Shown here: positions 31,889 to 41,089 of the stretch, in pieces | Position numbering within the stretch: position 1 is the stretch's first letter | Layout: every line of letters begins with the position of its first letter | Source of the DNA: Blastococcus sp. CT_GayMR16 | GTDB lineage: Bacteria; Actinomycetota; Actinomycetes; Mycobacteriales; Geodermatophilaceae | Reading direction: 5' to 3' | NCBI RefSeq assembly: GCF_004570875.1 | Contig: NZ_SPQK01000011.1 | Span: forward strand, 1 to 64,000 | Length of the DNA stretch: 64,000 bases | Notes under the pieces: generated by a model | Database searches by the model: none | Told to the model about the DNA's origin: nothing | The model's input: only the letters and a program-made list of their open reading frames with translations | Made by a program: the position numbers and the translations under genes

Positions 31889-33027
31889 TGGCGTCACTCG
31901 ACCAGCTCCCGCTGCGGCCGGAGCTGCGGGGGCGCACGCCGTACGGGGCGCCCCAGCTGCCCGCCGCCTACCGGCTGAACACGAACGAGAACCCCTACCC
32001 GCTGCCGGCCGAACTGCTCGCCGACCTCGCGGAGGCGCTCGGGCACGCGGCCGTGGAGCTCAACCGCTACCCGGACCGCGACGCCGTCGCGCTGCGCACC
32101 GACCTGGCCACCTACCTCACGCGCACCAGCGGCGAGGCCGTCGAGCCGGACCAGGTCTGGGCGGCGAACGGCTCGAACGAGGTGCTGCAGCAGGTCCTGC
32201 AGGCCTTCGGGGGAGCGGACCGGACGGCGCTCGGCTTCACGCCGTCCTACTCGATGCACCCGATCATCTCCGCCGGCACGGGCACCGCCTGGGTCGACGG
32301 GCACCGTCGGCCCGACTTCACCATCGACCCCGAGGCGGCTGTGGCGCAGCTGCGCCAGGTCCGCCCGGACGTCGTCTTCGTCACGAGCCCGAACAACCCG
32401 ACGGGCACGGCCGTGGCGCTTGAGACGGTCACGGCCCTCTACGACGCAACGTCGTACGGCCAGGGGCGCGCCGGTGTCCTCGTCGTCGACGAGGCGTACG
32501 AGGAGTTCGCCCGCGCCGGCACGCCATCGGCGCTCACCCTCCTGCCCGGCCGGCCACGGCTGATCGTCAGTCGCACGATGAGCAAGGCGTTCGGGATGGC
32601 GGGGCTGCGGCTGGGCTACCTGGCCGCGGACCCCGCCGTCGTCGACGCGCTGCAGCTGGTGCGGCTGCCGTACCACCTCAGCTCGCTCACCCAGGCCGCC
32701 GCCCGCACCGCGCTGGCCCACACCGACGTGCTGCTGGCGACGGTCGACGCCGTCAAGGCCCAGCGCGACCGGATCGTGGCCGCGCTGCCCGCGATGGGCC
32801 TCACCAGCGTGCCGAGCGACGCCAACTTCGTGCTGTTCGGGCACTTCACCGACGCGCCCGCCGCCTGGCAGGCGCTGCTCGACCGCGGGGTCCTGGTCCG
32901 CGACGTCGGCCTGCCCGGGTGGCTGCGGGTCACCGCCGGGACGGCCGAGGAGACCGACGCGTTCCTCACCGCCCTGGGTGAGGTCGCGGCGGAGATGTCC
33001 GCGGATGGGGGAGGATTCACAGCATGA
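31888..33027 (+). CDS. hisC: Histidinol-phosphate aminotransferase
   Basis: HisC makes histidinol phosphate from imidazole-acetol phosphate with glutamate. The 379-residue class I/II PLP enzyme has [11 protein letters not shown] near the start, the NNPTGT loop, VVDEAYEEF and the PLP lysine K233 in [17 protein letters not shown]. The ATG overlaps the hisD stop by one base. The stop overlaps the hisB ATG (ATGA). Thus hisD-hisC-hisB are tightly coupled. Confidence 0.96.
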   Translation: MASLDQLPLRPELRGRTPYGAPQLPAAYRLNTNENPYPLPAELLADLAEALGHAAVELNRYPDRDAVALRTDLATYLTRTSGEAVEPDQVWAANGSNEVLQQVLQAFGGADRTALGFTPSYSMHPIISAGTGTAWVDGHRRPDFTIDPEAAVAQLRQVRPDVVFVTSPNNPTGTAVALETVTALYDATSYGQGRAGVLVVDEAYEEFARAGTPSALTLLPGRPRLIVSRTMSKAFGMAGLRLGYLAADPAVVDALQLVRLPYHLSSLTQAAARTALAHTDVLLATVDAVKAQRDRIVAALPAMGLTSVPSDANFVLFGHFTDAPAAWQALLDRGVLVRDVGLPGWLRVTAGTAEETDAFLTALGEVAAEMSADGGGFTA

Positions 33028-33620
33028 GCCGTACTGCACGCGTCGAGCGCGCGACCAGCGAGACCAAGCTGGTCGTGGAGCTGAACCTCGACGGCACCGG
33101 ATCCAGTTCGATCAGCACGGGCGTGGGCTTCTACGACCACATGCTGACCGCGCTCTCCAAGCACAGCGGCATCGACATCTCCGTGCAGGCCGACGGCGAC
33201 CTGCACATCGACGCGCACCACACGGTGGAGGACGTCGCGATCGCACTGGGGCAGGCGTTCGCCGAGGCGCTCGGCGACAAGCGCGGCATCACCCGCTACG
33301 GCGACGCCACCATCCCGATGGACGAAGTGCTCGCCCAGGCCGCCGTCGACCTCTCCGGCCGGCCGTACTTCGTCCACTCCGAGCCCGAGAACATGACGCC
33401 GATGATCGGGCCGGACTACCCGACGAGCCTCACCAAGCACGTGCTCGAGTCCTTCGCGTTCAACGCGCGGATCAGCCTGCACGTTCGGGTGCTCTACGCC
33501 GGTCGCGATGCCCACCACATCGTCGAGGGCCAGTTCAAGGCCCTGGCGCGGGCGCTGCGCCAGGCGGTCGCGATCGACCCGCGCGTCACCGACGTTCCCT
33601 CCACCAAGGGCGCCCTGTAA
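33024..33620 (+). CDS. hisB: Imidazoleglycerol-phosphate dehydratase
   Basis: HisB dehydrates imidazole glycerol phosphate. It is the monofunctional 198-residue form, without the HAD phosphatase of enterobacteria. The metal-binding histidine motifs [15 protein letters not shown] and [18 protein letters not shown] are both present, as is [25 protein letters not shown] precedes the ATG within hisC. Confidence 0.97.
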   Translation: MSRTARVERATSETKLVVELNLDGTGSSSISTGVGFYDHMLTALSKHSGIDISVQADGDLHIDAHHTVEDVAIALGQAFAEALGDKRGITRYGDATIPMDEVLAQAAVDLSGRPYFVHSEPENMTPMIGPDYPTSLTKHVLESFAFNARISLHVRVLYAGRDAHHIVEGQFKALARALRQAVAIDPRVTDVPSTKGAL

Positions 33621-33625
33621 CTGTC

Positions 33626-33802
33626 GTGGACTTCGGCCTGATCCTGCTCGTCCTGGGCGGCTTCCTGCTCGGCGGTGCCTGGAGCATCTGGCGCTCCGAC
33701 GACGACTCGAAGGGGCGCACCGGTCCGCAGGTGGCGTTCGCCGTCGTCCTGCTGATCTCGGCCCTGCTCGCCAGCGCGTCGGGCATCCTGCGCCTGGTAT
33801 GA
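33626..33802 (+). CDS. Small two-helix membrane protein
   Basis: The 58-residue protein consists of two hydrophobic helices (about 3-23 and 37-56) joined by the polar loop WRSDDDSKGRTG. It starts with GTG five bases after the hisB stop and overlaps the next gene by four bases (ATGA), so it is part of the his transcript. I recall small membrane proteins at this place in other actinobacterial his clusters, but the function is unknown. Confidence 0.75.
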   Translation: MDFGLILLVLGGFLLGGAWSIWRSDDDSKGRTGPQVAFAVVLLISALLASASGILRLV

Positions 33803-34389
33803 GGAACGCCTCGGGGGAGCGCTTCCTCGAGATCGTGACCGCCGACCCCACGGTGCGGGCGATCCTCGAGCGGGCTCCGTCCCTCGGCGCGGGCGACTGG
33901 TGGCTGACCGCCGGGATCCTCTTCCAGACGGTGTGGAACAGCCTGACCGGACGACCGGCGGGCACCGGCATCCGGGACGCCGACTTCTTCTACTTCGACG
34001 AGGACACGTCCTGGGACGCCGAGGACGCCGTCATCCGCGCCGGCGCCGAGTTGTTCGCCGATCTGCAGGTGCCGGTGGAGATCCGCAACGAGGCGCGGGT
34101 GCACCTCTGGTACGCCGACCGGTTCGGCATCCCGGCGCCGCCCTTCCGGGACTGCGCCGACGCCATCGACTCGTTCGCCGCGGTCTGCTGCTGCTACGGC
34201 GTGACCGTCGGCGGCGGCGGCGAGCCCAGGGTCTACGCGCCGCACGGCTACGACGACCTGTTCGCGATGGTCGTGCGCCCCAACCGGCGGCTGGCCCCGC
34301 AGCACGTCTACGAGACCAAGGCGCAGCGGTGGCAGCAGACCTGGCCCGAACTCACGGTGCTGCCCTGGGAGCACCGCGAAGACCCGTGA
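33799..34389 (+). CDS. Nucleotidyltransferase-like protein (NTP_transf_6 family)
   Basis: The 196-residue protein resembles the DUF925/NTP_transf_6 family. It has LGAGDWWLTAGILFQTVWNSLTG at the N-terminus, the DADFFYFDEDTSWDAEDAVI block with the metal-type aspartates, and EVRNEARVHLWY-like text (here EIRNEARVHLWYADRFG). The C-terminal YAPHGYDDLFAMVVRPN and WPELTVLPW are also typical. The reaction is unknown. It overlaps the small membrane gene and converges directly on the DUF222 gene. Confidence 0.75.
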   Translation: MRNASGERFLEIVTADPTVRAILERAPSLGAGDWWLTAGILFQTVWNSLTGRPAGTGIRDADFFYFDEDTSWDAEDAVIRAGAELFADLQVPVEIRNEARVHLWYADRFGIPAPPFRDCADAIDSFAAVCCCYGVTVGGGGEPRVYAPHGYDDLFAMVVRPNRRLAPQHVYETKAQRWQQTWPELTVLPWEHREDP

Positions 34390-35622
34390 TCACGCGCTGA
34401 GCAGGTAGGGGTGCAGGACGATCTCGGTGCCGTCGGGCCGCCAGGTGCGCCATCGGCCGTCGGGTTGTCGCTCCACCCGGAAGCCGTGGTGGACCTTGGT
34501 GTGGTGGCTCTCGCAGAGCAGCGCGCTGTTGTCGAGGGTGGTCTCGCCGCCGTCGATCCAGTGCAGGAGGTGGTGGACGTCGCACCAGTAGCTGGGGGCC
34601 AGGCAGCCGGCGAAGACGCAGTGCCGGTCGCGGGTCTCGGTGGCCCGCCGGAGATGGGGCGGGACGACCCGGTGGCTGCGGCCCATCTCCAGCGGCTGGC
34701 TCTCCGGGCCGATGACCACGCGCGTGACGTTCCCGTCGCAGGCCAGCCAGCGGGCCCGGCCGGCGGAGATGCGGGCACCGAAGCCGGTCTGAGCCGCGCC
34801 GGGACCGGCGTGCGGGTCGACCAGGTCTGCCAGCGGGATGGTCACGATGACGTGGGGCTTGACCGTGCGCAGGATCGGCAGGTGGCCGGCGGCGAGGGTG
34901 TTGTCGGCCCATTGCACGAAGGCGTCGCCGAGCTGCTGCGAGCGGTTGCGGATGTCGCCGGCCGGCCGGCTGGCCTGCAGCATCGACTCCAGCGCGGCCT
35001 GCACCTTCTCCCCGCCAATTGCGTCGAGCTCGAAGCGGCCGGTGACGCTGCCGTCGGGGTGCCTGGCGAGGGTGAGTGACCGCATCTCGGTGGGGTCGGG
35101 TTCGGGTCCGTCAGGATCCAGCCGCACCAGGTAGTGGTGCACCACCTGGGCCAGCTCGCGGTGCGGGCGGGTGCTCGCCGTCTCGGCCAGCAGAACGTCG
35201 ACCGCGACGAGGTCGACGTCCTGCTCGGTGGCCGCGGCCCGGTGCTCGTCGCGGGCGACCGGGGCGATGACGGCGACCTGCTCGGCGGTGACCCGGCCGG
35301 CGGCGAACGCGGCGGCCACGGCCGGCAGGTGCTCCAACGCCCGCCCGGTGCGGACCACCCGGTGCGCGGCGGCCGGCGACAGGCGAGCGTGCCCGCGCAG
35401 CCAGGACTGCATCGTCGTCGGCCCGTCGTGCTCCGCGGCCTGGGTGAGCTCCCCCTCCCGCACCGCGCGGGCGACCTGGCCGTCCAGCCGGTTCTGCGCG
35501 CGGAGCAGCCGACCCGCGCGATCCAGCACCTGCGGCCCGAACATCGACCGGGTGTCCTCGACGGCCAGCCGGTCCAGGGCGGCCTCGAGGTCCGCGAGGG
35601 CGTCACCTGGACGGTCGAACAC
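34390..35622 (-). CDS. DUF222/HNH endonuclease (13E12-repeat type)
   Basis: The 410-residue protein has the DUF222 domain in residues about 20-290 ([30 protein letters not shown]) and a C-terminal HNH nuclease motif ([20 protein letters not shown], then [17 protein letters not shown] and SHHTKVHHG). Such genes are scattered in many copies in actinobacterial genomes, and the family is known as the 13E12 repeat. They are thought to be mobile or homing-like, but the activity is not established. It lies antisense inside the his region, between the nucleotidyltransferase and hisH genes. Confidence 0.9.
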   Translation of the reverse strand: MFDRPGDALADLEAALDRLAVEDTRSMFGPQVLDRAGRLLRAQNRLDGQVARAVREGELTQAAEHDGPTTMQSWLRGHARLSPAAAHRVVRTGRALEHLPAVAAAFAAGRVTAEQVAVIAPVARDEHRAAATEQDVDLVAVDVLLAETASTRPHRELAQVVHHYLVRLDPDGPEPDPTEMRSLTLARHPDGSVTGRFELDAIGGEKVQAALESMLQASRPAGDIRNRSQQLGDAFVQWADNTLAAGHLPILRTVKPHVIVTIPLADLVDPHAGPGAAQTGFGARISAGRARWLACDGNVTRVVIGPESQPLEMGRSHRVVPPHLRRATETRDRHCVFAGCLAPSYWCDVHHLLHWIDGGETTLDNSALLCESHHTKVHHGFRVERQPDGRWRTWRPDGTEIVLHPYLLSA

Positions 35623-35763
35623 ATGTACGAAGAATACCGGTCATGGGCACGCCACGCCACATGAATCCCCAGTTCAGCGCCCTGTCCACAGCTCTGCGAC
35701 GACTCTTGCGCCAAGGCTGGCGAAGGTGACGGGAATCCCGCCGGGTCGTCGTCCGCTGATGGG

Positions 35764-35769
35764 TAGCGT
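35764..35769 (+). promoter_or_regulatory. -10-like hexamer, leaderless hisH
   Basis: TAGCGT ends seven bases before the hisH GTG. hisH is cut off from hisB by the antisense DUF222 gene, so a promoter of its own is needed here. Confidence 0.5.
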
Positions 35770-35776
35770 GGGCAGC

Positions 35777-36418
35777 GTGAAGAAGGTCGTCATCCTCGAC
35801 TACGGGTCGGGCAACCTGCGCTCGGCCGAGCGTGCGCTGGCCCGGGTCGGCGCCGACGTCACCGTGACCGCGGACGCGCAGGCGGCGCTCGACGCCGACG
35901 GCCTCGTCGTCCCGGGCGTGGGCGCCTTCGCGGCCTGCATGGACGGGCTCCGCGCCGTCGACGGCCCGCGGATCATCGACCGACGGCTGGCCGGCGGGCG
36001 CCCCGTCCTCGGCATCTGCGTCGGCATGCAGATCCTCTTCGAGCGCGGGGTCGAGCACGGCCACGACGCCGAGGGCTGCGGCGAGTGGCCCGGCGTCGTC
36101 GAGCCGCTCGAGGCGCCCGTCCTGCCGCACATGGGCTGGAACACCGTGGACGCCCCGACGGGCAGCGTGCTGTTCGACGGCCTGGCCGACGAGCGCTTCT
36201 ACTTCGTGCACTCCTACGGCGTCCGCGACTTCCCGCTCGCCGCGGAGGGTGGGCCGCCGAGCCCGCTGGCGAAGCCGAAGGTGACCTGGGCCGAGCACGG
36301 GGACCGGTTCGTCGCCGGCGTGGAGAACGGACCGCTGTCGGCCACCCAGTTCCACCCCGAGAAGAGCGGTGACGCCGGCGCCGCGCTGCTCACGAACTGG
36401 CTGAACACGCTCGCCTGA
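35777..36418 (+). CDS. hisH: Imidazole glycerol phosphate synthase, glutamine amidotransferase subunit
   Basis: HisH releases ammonia from glutamine and channels it to HisF. The 213-residue class I amidotransferase shows [16 protein letters not shown] at the start, the nucleophile C81 in [11 protein letters not shown], and H193 and E195 in TQFHPEKSG. The start was placed at the GTG that opens [12 protein letters not shown]. Its partner hisF is 5.8 kb downstream, so the two subunits are not in one tight operon here. Confidence 0.96.
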   Translation: MKKVVILDYGSGNLRSAERALARVGADVTVTADAQAALDADGLVVPGVGAFAACMDGLRAVDGPRIIDRRLAGGRPVLGICVGMQILFERGVEHGHDAEGCGEWPGVVEPLEAPVLPHMGWNTVDAPTGSVLFDGLADERFYFVHSYGVRDFPLAAEGGPPSPLAKPKVTWAEHGDRFVAGVENGPLSATQFHPEKSGDAGAALLTNWLNTLA

Positions 36419-36446
36419 CCTGCGGTGGGGCCCGGATCCCCTCACC

Positions 36447-36452
36447 TAGTGT
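36447..36452 (+). promoter_or_regulatory. -10-like hexamer, leaderless start
   Basis: TAGTGT ends six bases before the GTG of the M28 peptidase gene. Confidence 0.45.
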
Positions 36453-36458
36453 GACGCG

Positions 36459-38807
36459 GTGCCTGCCGAGCGTTCCCGCCGCAGACGGCGGGTCTCCAGC
36501 CGCGCCGGCCGTGTCCCCGGACTGATCCTGGTCGTCGTCCTGCTGGGCCTGGTGGCGTGGAGCGTCGCGGCGCTGCAGCCGCCCGCACCCCGGCCCGCGG
36601 ACGCGCCGACCGACGAGTTCAGCGCCGCTCGTGCGTTCGAGCACGTCCAGCAGATCGCCGCGCAGACCCATGTGGCGGGCAGCGACGCGGACGCACAGGT
36701 CGTCGAGGGCCTCGTGGACACCCTCTCCGCTCTGGGCCTGGACACCCGCGTGCAGAACTCGGTGGGTGCCTGGCAGTACGAGGCCGGCTCCACCGAGATG
36801 GCGCGGGTGCGCAACGTCGTCGCGGTGCTGCCCGGCAGCGACCCGACCGGGCGGCTGTTCCTCATGGCCCACCACGACTCCGTCGAGACCGGCCCGGGTG
36901 CCGCCGACGACGCCGCCGGGGTGTCGGCGCTGCTGGAGGCGGTCCGCGCGCTCGCCGCGGGCCCGCAGCTGCGCAACGACGTCGTCGTCGTCCTCACCGA
37001 CGCCGAGGAGGCCTGCCTCTGCGGTGCCGAGGCGTTCGCCGACTCGCATCCGCTGGCCGCGGGCGGCGGAGTGGTGCTGAACTTCGAGGCACGCGGCACC
37101 AGCGGCCCGCCCATCATGTTCGAGACCTCGCGCGGCAACGCCGGCCTCGCCGATGCCTTCGCCGCCGCCGCCCCGCACCCCGTCGCCAGCAGTTTCGCCG
37201 TCGAGGTCTACCGGGCGCTGCCCAACGACACCGACTTCAGCGTGCTGCTCGGCGACGGCGACTTCACCGGGCTGAACACGGCCTTCATCGACGGCGCCGC
37301 CGGCTACCACACGCCGCAGGACGTCCCGGAGCGGCTGGACCGGGCCACCCTGCAGGCCCTGGGGGACAACGCCCTCGCCGTGGCCCGCGAGCTGGGCGAC
37401 CGCGACCTCGTCCCGCTGTCCGAGGCCGGCAAGGACGACGCCTCCTACTTCCCGGTGCTCGGCCGGCTCGTCCGCTACCCGGGCAGCCTCGTCTGGCCGC
37501 TGGCGGGGGCGGCGCTGCTCGGCGTCGCCGTCCTCGCGCTCGTGCTGCGCCGGCGGGGGATCAGCACGCTCCGGCGGACGGCGGCCGGCACGGCGCTCGC
37601 CCTCGTGCCGCTCGTCCTGGCCCCACTGGCCGCCCAGGGGCTGTGGTCGCTGCTGGTCCTGATCCGCCCCGACTACGGCTCGATGCTCGATCCGTGGCGC
37701 CCGGGCTGGTACCGGCTGGCGACGGTCGCGGTGGTCCTCGCGGTGGTGCTGATCTGGTACGCGCTGCTGCGCCGCCGGATCGGCCCCGCGTCGCTCGCCG
37801 CCGGTGGACTCGTCTGGCTCGCCGTCCTCGCCGCCGTGCTGGCCGCCGTCGCGCCGGGCGGGTCCTATCTCGCGGCCTGGCCGGCGCTGGCCGGCGCGGT
37901 CGCCGGCATCCTGGTCGCGGTCGCCGACAACCGGGTGGTGCGCCTGGCGGCCGCGCTGGTCGCCGGTGCGGTCGCGGTCGTGGTGCTCGCGCCCACGGTC
38001 GCCCTGTTCTTCCCCGCCCTCGGCCTGCGCACCGGCGTCGCGCCGTCCTTCGTCGCCACGATGATGGTGGTCGCACTCCTGCCCGCCGTCGAGATGCTCT
38101 TCGCCGATCCCGACGGCGAGCGGGGATCCTGGGCAGCGGTCGCCGTCCCGGGCACGGCCGTCGTCCTCGCGGTCGCCTGCGCGGCGGTCGGGCTGTCGGT
38201 CGACCGGTTCGACGCCGAGCACCCGGTGCCCAGCCAGCTCGTCTACGCCCTCGACAGCGACACCGGTCAGGCCTGGTGGGCGAGCACCGAGGACGACCCG
38301 GGCGCATACACCGCCTTCTACGTCGACGGCCGCGAGACCCTCCCGGTCGACTTCCCGTACCTGGCCGGTGAGGACGTCGCGACCGGCCCCGCGCAGGCCG
38401 CGGACCTGCCCGCCCCCGGGGTGACGCCGGTGTCGGACGTCGTGGTCGGCGGCAAGCGGCAGATCACCGTGCGGGTCGCCCCCCAGCGGCCCGGCGTCCG
38501 TCTGCTGGTGCTCGACCTGAGCGTCGAGGGGGGCACGGTGACCGGAGCCCAGGCAGCGGGACGGGACGTGCCCGACGTGGCGCTCGGCGAGGACCGCCTC
38601 TGGATCACGTTCCACGCGCCTCCGCCGTCCGGGCTGCAGGCCACGTTCACCGTCGACGGCGACGGCCCGGTGCAGCTGCGGGTCATCGACGGCAGCGACG
38701 GGCTGTCCGGTCTCCCCGGCTTCGAGCCGCGTCCGGACGGCGTGGACGCGGCCGGCACGCACAGCTCGGATCTCGTGCTGGTCGGCGCCACCACCGCGTT
38801 GGGCTAA
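36459..38807 (+). CDS. M28 family membrane-bound zinc peptidase
   Basis: The 782-residue protein has an N-terminal membrane anchor (about 20-40) and an M28 aminopeptidase domain (about 55-330). The zinc-site residues are visible in LMAHHDS (H138/H139, D140), GAADDAAG (D150/D151) and DAEE (E183/E184), with YHTPQD further on. About eight to nine hydrophobic segments follow (about 345-595), then an extracytoplasmic beta-rich tail. This layout resembles Fxna/ER metallopeptidase-1 type M28 proteins. The substrate is unknown. It is not part of the histidine pathway and sits between hisH and priA. Confidence 0.88.
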   Translation: MPAERSRRRRRVSSRAGRVPGLILVVVLLGLVAWSVAALQPPAPRPADAPTDEFSAARAFEHVQQIAAQTHVAGSDADAQVVEGLVDTLSALGLDTRVQNSVGAWQYEAGSTEMARVRNVVAVLPGSDPTGRLFLMAHHDSVETGPGAADDAAGVSALLEAVRALAAGPQLRNDVVVVLTDAEEACLCGAEAFADSHPLAAGGGVVLNFEARGTSGPPIMFETSRGNAGLADAFAAAAPHPVASSFAVEVYRALPNDTDFSVLLGDGDFTGLNTAFIDGAAGYHTPQDVPERLDRATLQALGDNALAVARELGDRDLVPLSEAGKDDASYFPVLGRLVRYPGSLVWPLAGAALLGVAVLALVLRRRGISTLRRTAAGTALALVPLVLAPLAAQGLWSLLVLIRPDYGSMLDPWRPGWYRLATVAVVLAVVLIWYALLRRRIGPASLAAGGLVWLAVLAAVLAAVAPGGSYLAAWPALAGAVAGILVAVADNRVVRLAAALVAGAVAVVVLAPTVALFFPALGLRTGVAPSFVATMMVVALLPAVEMLFADPDGERGSWAAVAVPGTAVVLAVACAAVGLSVDRFDAEHPVPSQLVYALDSDTGQAWWASTEDDPGAYTAFYVDGRETLPVDFPYLAGEDVATGPAQAADLPAPGVTPVSDVVVGGKRQITVRVAPQRPGVRLLVLDLSVEGGTVTGAQAAGRDVPDVALGEDRLWITFHAPPPSGLQATFTVDGDGPVQLRVIDGSDGLSGLPGFEPRPDGVDAAGTHSSDLVLVGATTALG

Positions 38808-39565
38808 CTGCGCAGGTAGGAGGCGCCGTTGACGTCGACGACGGTGCCGCTGGAGAACCGGGCATCCGGTGAGGCCAGCCACAGGACCGCCGAGGCGACC
38901 TCCTCCGGGCGCGCGATCCGGCCGAAGGGCGACTGGGCCCGGACGGCGTCCCCGCCCGGTCCGTCGAGCACCTCCCGGGCCATCTCGGTCTGCACGAACC
39001 CCGGTGCCACGCAGGTGACCGAGATGTCGTGTGGCGCCAGGGCCAGCGCCATCGACTGGGCGAAGGCGTTGAGGCCGGCCTTGGACGCGCCGTAGCCGGG
39101 GTTGTTCGGCTCTCCCCGGAAGGCGCCCCGGCTCGAGACGTTGACGACCGCCCCGCCACCGGCCGCCATCAGGTGGGGGACCGCGCGGAACGTCGCGTTC
39201 GCGGCGCCGACGAGGTTGACCGCCAGCGTCCGCGACCAGGCGGCCTGCCACTGCTCGTAGGAGGTCGACAGGGGCGGGTGGGCGGTGAAGACACCGGCGT
39301 TGTTCACCAGCACGTCCAGGCCGCCCAGGTCGCCGGCCGCCCGGTCGACCATGGCTCCCACCGCGTCGGCGTCGGCCATGTCGGCCTGGACGAGGACGTG
39401 ACCGGACCCGGGGAGTTCGGCCAGCACCTGCTCGGCGAGGGCCTGCGAGCTGCCCCAGTGGACGGCGACCCGGTCGCCCTGCGCGGCGAACGCCTGGGCG
39501 ATCGCCCGGCCGATCCCGCGCGACCCTCCCGTGACCAGCACGGCCCGCCCGTCACCACTGGCCAC
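38804..39565 (-). CDS. SDR family oxidoreductase (FabG-like)
   Basis: The 253-residue classical short-chain dehydrogenase has the nucleotide loop TGGSRGIGR (12-20), LVNNAGV (86-92), S144/S145 and Y158-x3-K162 (YGASK). The C-terminal SSGTVVDVNGASYLRS is of the FabG type. The substrate is unknown. It overlaps the nitroreductase gene by 14 bases, so the two form a small minus-strand operon. Its end overlaps the M28 gene end by four bases. Confidence 0.9.
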   Translation of the reverse strand: MASGDGRAVLVTGGSRGIGRAIAQAFAAQGDRVAVHWGSSQALAEQVLAELPGSGHVLVQADMADADAVGAMVDRAAGDLGGLDVLVNNAGVFTAHPPLSTSYEQWQAAWSRTLAVNLVGAANATFRAVPHLMAAGGGAVVNVSSRGAFRGEPNNPGYGASKAGLNAFAQSMALALAPHDISVTCVAPGFVQTEMAREVLDGPGGDAVRAQSPFGRIARPEEVASAVLWLASPDARFSSGTVVDVNGASYLRS

Positions 39566-40181
39566 GGTGCACCACCTCCTCGACCGTGCGCCGACCCCGG
39601 CGCAGCGACGGGGAGCGACGGTCGTCGTCCCCGGGGTAGCCGACCGAGACGCAGCCGACCGGCCGGAGACGGTCGGGGACGCCGAACGCGCCCCGGAACG
39701 CCGCGATCCGCTCCGGCGGGATGCCGAAGAAGCACGCGCCCAGGCCCTCGTCGACGGCGGTGAGCAGCAGAAGCAGTGCCGCCATGCCGGCGTCGACGTC
39801 CCAGTACGGCACGGGCCAGCGGGACTCGTCGCGATCGGTCCAGCCCTTGTCCGGCTCGGCGTAGCGCTCCAGGTAGGCGCTCTTGTCCGACATCGGCACG
39901 ATCAGCAACGGCGCGCGGCGCATCCGGGTGAGCCAGCCGTCGGGGGTGCGGGGCTCGTCGGGGGTCGATCCGGTCGTCGCCGTCCAGAACCGGTCGCGTT
40001 CCTCGGGGGTCTCCAGGACCAGGAATGCCCAGCCCTGGCTGAAGCCGGCCGACGGCGCCCGGATGGCGTGCTCCAGCAGGCGCTCCCGGATCTCGGCCGG
40101 GACCGGTCGGTGGGGGTCGTAGTCCCGGACCATGCGCCGGCGGCGGACGACGTCTGCGAACTCCACGTCGTCACTGTGCAC
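39552..40181 (-). CDS. Nitroreductase family protein
   Basis: The 209-residue FMN-dependent nitroreductase-like protein begins FADVVRRRRMVRDYDPHRPVP, with the Arg-rich FMN phosphate-binding pattern. The body has IRAPSAGFSQGWAFLVLE, and MAALLLLLTAVDEGLGACFFGIPPERI is the second FMN block. The substrate is unknown. It is first in the small minus-strand operon and divergent from the mycofactocin-type SDR, with 53 bases between them. Confidence 0.9.
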   Translation of the reverse strand: MHSDDVEFADVVRRRRMVRDYDPHRPVPAEIRERLLEHAIRAPSAGFSQGWAFLVLETPEERDRFWTATTGSTPDEPRTPDGWLTRMRRAPLLIVPMSDKSAYLERYAEPDKGWTDRDESRWPVPYWDVDAGMAALLLLLTAVDEGLGACFFGIPPERIAAFRGAFGVPDRLRPVGCVSVGYPGDDDRRSPSLRRGRRTVEEVVHRGQW

Positions 40182-40234
40182 TAGGAAGATCTGCGAGCCG
40201 CCCGGAGCCGGACGGCCGATCGAGGGAGGCGGCA

Positions 40235-41050
40235 GTGGCAGGACGACTGCAGAGCAAGGTCGCGTTCGTGACCGGTGCCGGCCGCGGCATGGGCCGCTCG
40301 CACGCGGTGCGGCTTGCCCGCGAGGGCGCCGATGTGATCGCGCTGGACGTCGCCGGCGAGCTGCCCGGGATCGCCTACGACCAGCCCACGCCGGAGGACC
40401 TCGACGAGACGGTGCGCCTCGTCGAGGCGCAAGACCGCCGGATCGTGCCGGTGCGTGCCGACGTGCGCGACCTCGACGGCATGCGCGCCGCGGTCGACGC
40501 CGCCGTCAGCGAGCTCGGCCGGCTGGACGTCGTGGTGGCCAACGCGGGCATCTGCACGCCGTCGGCATGGGACAAGGTCACGCCCCAGCAGTTCCAGGAC
40601 ACCCTCGACATCAACGTCACCGGCGTGTGGAACACCGTGATGGTGGGCGCCCCGCACCTGGTGACGGCCGGTGGCGGCTCGATCATCCTGATCAGCTCGG
40701 CGGCCGGGCTGAAGGTGCAGCCGTTCATGGTCCACTACACGACCAGCAAGTTCGCCGTGCGCGGTATGGCGAAGGCCTTCGCGACCGAGCTCGCCCGGCA
40801 TTCCATCCGGGTCAACAGCGTGCACCCGACCGGGGTCGCGACCCCGATGGGCACGGGCGACATGCAGGCGGCGCTCGGCGCCGCCATGGCCGACGACCAG
40901 CGGCTCGGCGTGATGTTCATGAACATGCTGCCGGTCGAGACCACCCAGCCCGAGGACGTCTCCGATCTCGTCGCCTTCCTCGCCTCCGAGGAGTCGAAGT
41001 TCATCACCGCGCACGAGCTGGCGCCCGACGCCGGCGTCACCGAGATGTAG
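40235..41050 (+). CDS. Mycofactocin-coupled type SDR oxidoreductase
   Basis: The 271-residue short-chain dehydrogenase has TGAGRGMGRSHAVRLAREGAD at the cofactor site (text shortened: TGAGRGMGRSHAV), S154/S155 and Y168-x3-K172. After the second strand there is an insert of about 17 residues (39-55, DVAGELPGIAYDQPTPEDL in part) followed by ETVRLVEAQDRRIVPVRADV. This insert is the hallmark of the mycofactocin-coupled family, whose NAD(H) stays bound and exchanges electrons with mycofactocin. The family match is from recall. GGGAGG precedes the GTG. No mft genes are in the window. Confidence 0.8.
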   Translation: MAGRLQSKVAFVTGAGRGMGRSHAVRLAREGADVIALDVAGELPGIAYDQPTPEDLDETVRLVEAQDRRIVPVRADVRDLDGMRAAVDAAVSELGRLDVVVANAGICTPSAWDKVTPQQFQDTLDINVTGVWNTVMVGAPHLVTAGGGSIILISSAAGLKVQPFMVHYTTSKFAVRGMAKAFATELARHSIRVNSVHPTGVATPMGTGDMQAALGAAMADDQRLGVMFMNMLPVETTQPEDVSDLVAFLASEESKFITAHELAPDAGVTEM

Positions 41051-41076
41051 CTGCCGGTCGGTCGACGGCGGGAACC

Positions 41077-41082
41077 TAGGCT
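41077..41082 (+). promoter_or_regulatory. -10-like hexamer, leaderless priA
   Basis: TAGGCT ends seven bases before the priA GTG. It would give the priA-ridA-hisF group a promoter separate from hisH. Confidence 0.5.
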
Positions 41083-41089
41083 GTCCGGC

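Noticed and set aside
34390-35622. DUF222/HNH gene as part of a defence or restriction system
   Set aside because: No methyltransferase, helicase or partner gene is adjacent. The family is scattered and solitary in actinobacteria.
35690-35702. CTGTCCACAG, similar to a DnaA box
   Set aside because: It is a single partial match without a cluster and no dnaA or dnaN gene is near. It is not an origin.
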